Shown one piece after another: positions 31,535 to 34,795 of a stretch of DNA of 34,795 nucleotides. The position numbers were made by a program, and so were the translations under genes. Origin of the DNA: Lentisphaerota bacterium (GTDB lineage: Bacteria > Verrucomicrobiota > Lentisphaeria > Victivallales > Victivallaceae). Positions within the stretch are counted from its first letter, which is position 1; every line of letters begins with the position of its first letter. The notes beneath the pieces were generated by a model, which was not told the DNA's origin, made no database searches, and saw only the letters and a program-made list of their open reading frames with translations. The stretch lies in NCBI GenBank assembly GCA_015061495.1, contig SUWL01000026.1, forward strand, positions 1-34,795, given 5' to 3'.

Positions 31535-33247
31535 ATGAGTATGATCAAGAAAATTTCTTTTGTGCTGATGTTTGCGGTTGCGGCGGTCTTTACCGTCGCA
31601 GCGGCAGATTGCGCAAAATCATGTCCGGATGCCAAAAAGGTCAAAGATTGTCCGGTGATGGCAGTCCGTTGCGGCTTGGCAAAAGCCGGTTACGATCTGG
31701 ATGTGGAATCCAGTGATGACATTTTTGAATGGTGGGTCAAAGACAACAGCCGTAAACTGATTTACATCGGTAAATTCAAAGACGGCGATAAAGTTAAATT
31801 CGTCCCTGCCACCATCTATACGGTAACGATTCCTTATGATGGTGTCTGCAATCCCGGACGTCAGTTGCTGATGTACCATCCGGAAAATTACAGCAAAGGT
31901 ATTTTGAGTGCCAAAACCACGATCAAGATGGTTCCCGGAAGCAAACATGAGAGCGTCAGAGATGCCGGTACTCTGCTTCCCGGAACGTTGATGGCTGAAT
32001 TTGAAACTCTTGAAATCATCCAGACCGCGGTTGCCGGCGGCGATGTTGCCGGACAGAAACTCGGCGGTTGGGGGCAGACTTTCAAAGATCTCTGGAAAAG
32101 CACCGGTATTTACGATCTGTACCGTCAGTCAACTGAAAACTTCAGTTCCACTTGGACACTTGGTATCGGTCGTGTGATCATGATGCTGGTTGCTCTGGTG
32201 CTGATTTATCTGGCGATCGTGAAAGAGTTTGAACCGCTTTTGCTGCTGCCGATCGGTTTCGGTGCGCTGCTGGCCAATATTCCGCTGGCTGGCATTTCCG
32301 GACCGGATGGTTTGCAGGGACAGATTTTTGAAGTCGGTATCAACAGTGGTGTTTTCCCGTTGCTGATCTTCCTCGGTGTCGGTGCGATGACTGACTTTGC
32401 TCCGTTGATTGCCAATCCGAAAACCGCTCTGCTTGGCGGAGCCGCCCAGTTTGGTATCTTTGCCGCATTGCTTGGTGCATTGGCATTGGGTGCGATCGGT
32501 ATTGACTTTGACCTCAAAGATGCCGCCAGTATCGGTATCATCGGTGGTGCCGACGGTCCGACCAGTATCTATCTGACCAGCCGTCTTTCTCCGAAACTGC
32601 TCGGCGCAGTTGCGGTTGCGGCGTACAGCTACATGGCATTGGTGCCGATCATTCAGCCGCCGATCATGCGTTTGCTGACCACTGAAAAAGAACGTAAAAT
32701 CAAAATGTCCACTCTCCGTCCGGTGAGCAAGATCGAAAAAGTCTGCTTCCCGGTCCTCATCACGCTGCTCTGTGCGCTGCTGCTGCCGGATGCCGCTCCG
32801 TTGATCGGTATGCTGATGTTCGGTAACCTGTTGAAAGAAAGCGGCGTGACAGAACGTTTGAACCAGACTGCCCAGAATGCGTTGATCAACATTGTCACCA
32901 TCTTTCTGGGAATTGCGGTCGGCAGCAAGCTCTCTGCGGATCAGTTCCTCTCGGTGCAGACTCTGGGAATTCTTTTCCTCGGGGCGGTGGCATTCTCCAT
33001 CGGTACTGCTGCCGGTTTGCTTTTTGCCAAGCTGATGAATGTATTCAGCAAGACCAAGATCAACCCGCTGATCGGTTCTGCCGGTGTTTCTGCCGTGCCG
33101 ATGGCAGCGCGTGTTGCCAATAAGGTCGGTCAGGAAGCCGATCCGCACAACTTCCTGCTGATGCACGCCATGGGACCCAACGTGGCAGGTGTTATCGGTT
33201 CGGCGGTTGCTGCCGGTGTGATGCTCAACATGCTTAAAAATCTTTAA
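31535..33247 (+). CDS. oadB: Na+-translocating decarboxylase beta subunit with an unusual exported N-terminal domain
   Basis: The protein has 570 residues from ATG 31535 (GAGG nine bases upstream); a start at 31520 is possible. Residues about 186-570 are a normal OadB core with many membrane helices, and D340 in [15 protein letters not shown] corresponds to the Asp (D203 in Klebsiella numbering) needed for Na+ and carboxybiotin decarboxylation. Residues 1-185 are extra: a signal-peptide-like start ([20 protein letters not shown]) and a Cys-containing soluble domain (Cys26, 30, 39, 46, 105), not seen in classical OadB of about 380-430 residues. The domain would face the periplasm if the first segment is cleaved or acts as an anchor. 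A terminator follows the gene. Confidence 0.85.
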   Translation: MSMIKKISFVLMFAVAAVFTVAAADCAKSCPDAKKVKDCPVMAVRCGLAKAGYDLDVESSDDIFEWWVKDNSRKLIYIGKFKDGDKVKFVPATIYTVTIPYDGVCNPGRQLLMYHPENYSKGILSAKTTIKMVPGSKHESVRDAGTLLPGTLMAEFETLEIIQTAVAGGDVAGQKLGGWGQTFKDLWKSTGIYDLYRQSTENFSSTWTLGIGRVIMMLVALVLIYLAIVKEFEPLLLLPIGFGALLANIPLAGISGPDGLQGQIFEVGINSGVFPLLIFLGVGAMTDFAPLIANPKTALLGGAAQFGIFAALLGALALGAIGIDFDLKDAASIGIIGGADGPTSIYLTSRLSPKLLGAVAVAAYSYMALVPIIQPPIMRLLTTEKERKIKMSTLRPVSKIEKVCFPVLITLLCALLLPDAAPLIGMLMFGNLLKESGVTERLNQTAQNALINIVTIFLGIAVGSKLSADQFLSVQTLGILFLGAVAFSIGTAAGLLFAKLMNVFSKTKINPLIGSAGVSAVPMAARVANKVGQEADPHNFLLMHAMGPNVAGVIGSAVAAGVMLNMLKNL

Positions 33248-33265
33248 GCATTGACAGTAAAATAC

Positions 33266-33299
33266 AAAGAGCGCTGGAGAGATCCAACGCTCTTTTTTT
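33266..33299 (+). terminator. Intrinsic terminator of the oad operon
   Basis: AAAGAGCGCTGG (33266-33277) pairs with CCAACGCTCTTT (33284-33295) with one C-A mismatch, followed by a run of T. Confidence 0.85.
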
Positions 33300-33314
33300 A
33301 CGGGGAAAAAAAAT

Positions 33315-34289
33315 ATGCTGAAAAAAACTTGTTTTATCCTTTTGGGGATGGTGTTTTTCTTCGTTCCGTGGTTGTGGAGCCCGTCGAGGGATTGGGCACC
33401 GGGGATAGCTGTATTTGCAGGAATTATTTTTGCAGTCAGCTGGGGAAATCCATTCAGTAAATACACTTCCAAAATCACTTCCCCGATGCTGGGAGCGACG
33501 ATCGTCGGCATGGGGTGCGGCATGGATCTTGTCAAAGTGCTTCATGCCGGTGCGAGCGGATTCGTATATACCCTGTTGGGAATCGTTGCCGGAATTTCGT
33601 TGGGGATGCTTTGCGGTAAACTGCTGAAACTTCCGAAAAATGCCGCCTTGCTGGTCAGTGTCGGCACGTCTATTTGCGGCGGCAGTGCCATTGCTGCCGC
33701 AGCACCGGCATTGAAGGCAAAGGCGCATGAAATAGCTGTGGCATCAGCAACGGTATTTGCGCTGAATGCAGTTGCACTGCTGATTTTTCCGGTGATCGGC
33801 AGAGAATTGGGGTTCAGTGACCGGCAATTCGGTTATTGGGCGGCGTTGGCGATCCATGATACCAGTTCGGTGGTTGGCGCATGTTTCCAATACGGCAATG
33901 AAGCACTGGAAGTCGGGACCGTGGTCAAACTGGCCCGGGCATTGTGGATCGTTCCGGTGACGCTCTTTATATCGTGGTTCATTGCCGATAGAGAAGCCGG
34001 GGAAGAACGGAAGTTCAAATTGAATATTCCGTGGTTTATCCCCGGATTTCTGATTGCGGCGGCATTGGTGACCTGGCTGCCGCAACTGCGTGGCTGCGGA
34101 ACTTTTATTAAAGAGTTGTCCAAGTATCTGATGATCGTTACGCTGTTTCTGATCGGCAGCAATCTGAACCGGGAAAAACTTAAAGAGCTTGGGTTGCGTC
34201 CGGTACTGCACGGGATCATTCTCTGGCTGATACTTGGGGCATGCTGGTGTACGGCAATCGCCGCCGGCTGGATCAACGCAGCTGTATAA
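33315..34289 (+). CDS. yeiH: YeiH/UPF0324 family putative sulfate exporter
   Basis: The protein has 324 residues with nine or ten hydrophobic segments. Stretches GIVAGISLGMLCGKLLKL, SICGGSAIAAAAPALKA, WAALAIHDTSSVVGAC and LFLIGSNLNREKL match the YeiH family, which was proposed to export anions such as sulfate or sulfonate products. It starts 68 bases after oadB and 16 bases after the oad terminator, so it may rely on read-through or a weak internal promoter; no clear promoter is visible. A taurine or sulfonate link has been described for relatives, but nothing here confirms the substrate. A hairpin lies directly after its stop. Confidence 0.88.
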   Translation: MLKKTCFILLGMVFFFVPWLWSPSRDWAPGIAVFAGIIFAVSWGNPFSKYTSKITSPMLGATIVGMGCGMDLVKVLHAGASGFVYTLLGIVAGISLGMLCGKLLKLPKNAALLVSVGTSICGGSAIAAAAPALKAKAHEIAVASATVFALNAVALLIFPVIGRELGFSDRQFGYWAALAIHDTSSVVGACFQYGNEALEVGTVVKLARALWIVPVTLFISWFIADREAGEERKFKLNIPWFIPGFLIAAALVTWLPQLRGCGTFIKELSKYLMIVTLFLIGSNLNREKLKELGLRPVLHGIILWLILGACWCTAIAAGWINAAV

Positions 34290-34296
34290 AATCAAA

Positions 34297-34317
34297 ACCA
34301 CCGGCTAAGCCGGTGGT
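34297..34317. terminator. Stem-loop at the transposase-end/yeiH junction
   Basis: ACCACCGGC (34297-34305) is perfectly paired with GCCGGTGGT (34309-34317) around TAA, eight bases after the yeiH stop. It resembles the terminal hairpins of IS200/IS605 elements and lacks a strong T run, so it may be the element's end rather than a terminator. Confidence 0.5.
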
Positions 34318-34420
34318 ATGCTCCACGCCTTCAAGGCGATAGTACCGGCAGCCCGATACGGGCTTTGAATTGGTTCGCCACGCGCAACTATTTTTCAGGC
34401 TACCGCTAAAGCGGTTTTAT
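34318..34420. repeat. Hairpin-rich tail of the IS200-like element
   Basis: Short stems GCCTT/AAGGC (34327-34338), AGCCCG/CGGGCT (34351-34365) and ACCGCT/AGCGGT (34402-34415) occur one after another between the first hairpin and the transposase stop. They have no coding potential. Confidence 0.5.
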
Positions 34421-34795
34421 TTATGCCTGAGAATTCTTGCTACCCGTAAACGGGTCTATGTATTCCTTGAATGTCATTTGCTCAAGGGCTTGATCTTCTG
34501 CTAACTGGTTCTGAATATACGCTTTGATTGCACGGGTGTCGGCACCAGCTGTATTGACATAATAGCCTCGGCACCAGAAATGCCGATTGCCATATTTATA
34601 CTTCAAATTAGCATGACGATCAAAGATCATCAGAGAACTTTTTCCCTTTAGATACCCCATGAATTGAGATACACTTATATTCGGCGGTATACTTACCAAC
34701 ATATGAATATGATCCGGACAAGCTTCTGCTTCGTGAATCTCGACCTTTTTTAATTCGCACAACTGTCTCAAAATCTTTCCAATATCTGATTTCAG
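34421..34795 (-). mobile_element. tnpA: IS200-type transposase TnpA, N-terminus outside the window
   Basis: The visible 124 codons run in frame to the right edge, so the start is missing. The HUH metal motif is DHIHML, followed by SVSQFMGYLKGKSSLMIF, RHANLKYKYGNRHFW and YYVNT, typical of IS200/IS605 TnpA. The catalytic tyrosine is expected in IKAYIQNQ near the C-terminus and is present. These enzymes cut and join single-stranded DNA at hairpin ends. No tnpB accompanies the visible end. The coding part is intact where seen, so the element may be active. Confidence 0.92.

Noticed and set aside
32129-33535. 468-codon minus-strand frame across oadB
   Set aside because: Composition (Gln, Arg, His, Thr) and position show a shadow of the membrane core of OadB.

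Overview
The window looks like chromosomal DNA from a gut-type bacterium of the PVC group, most likely a Lentisphaerae (Victivallales-like) organism. The grounds are a prepilin-like protein with an H-X9-DG C-terminus beside large secreted glycosidase-like proteins, a Na+-pumping decarboxylase operon, and housekeeping genes arranged in tightly overlapping operons. The lineage is inferred from gene types, not from a phylogenetic marker.

Layout. 1-6199 (+): the tail of an unknown gene, a prepilin-like protein whose leader region carries an inserted repeat block, a LamG/GH42-like secreted protein and a trehalase/GH63-like cytosolic glycosidase, forming a carbohydrate-use cluster. 6217-6783 (-): a flavin reductase-like protein. 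About 6900-10984: a replication cassette typical of mobile elements, with a PriCT/primase-like protein whose ribosome-binding site lies in a hairpin, a 140-base array of six hairpins, a DUF3987 protein, and a zeta-toxin-like kinase with a small partner gene under one promoter that overlaps a palindrome. No integrase or relaxase is visible. 11041-13541 (-): a secreted beta-propeller glycosidase-like protein and a GntR/FCD regulator. 13542-14415: a repeat-rich gap with a roughly 124-bp tandem repeat flanked by a 23-bp duplication taken from the terminator of tRNA-Ala(GGC).

14561-16393 (-): an ECF sigma factor translationally coupled to a one-span membrane protein and followed by a coiled-coil lipoprotein. 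16491-21907 (-): an operon reading proB, miaB, a rhomboid protease, queA, a site-2 protease and a Nudix hydrolase. 22148-23727 (+): an acidic zinc-ribbon protein and a Sel1-repeat protein. 23701-26331 (-): a DUF368 membrane protein, lgt and an RluD-like pseudouridine synthase, with tRNA-Gln(TTG) just upstream.

26701-33247 (+): an exported protein of unknown function, an ABC-2 permease, the biotin ligase birA, and oadG-oadA-oadB for a Na+-translocating decarboxylase. BirA would biotinylate the carrier lysines of OadA, OadA would transfer the carboxyl group, and OadB would decarboxylate carboxybiotin and export Na+. Two features are unusual: OadA ends in two nearly identical biotinyl domains, and OadB has an exported domain of about 185 residues in front of its membrane core. 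A YeiH-type transporter and a window-edge IS200-type transposase follow.

The strongest leads are the OadA/OadB architecture, the repeat insertion inside the prepilin leader, and the hairpin array plus hairpin-bound start site in the replication cassette.
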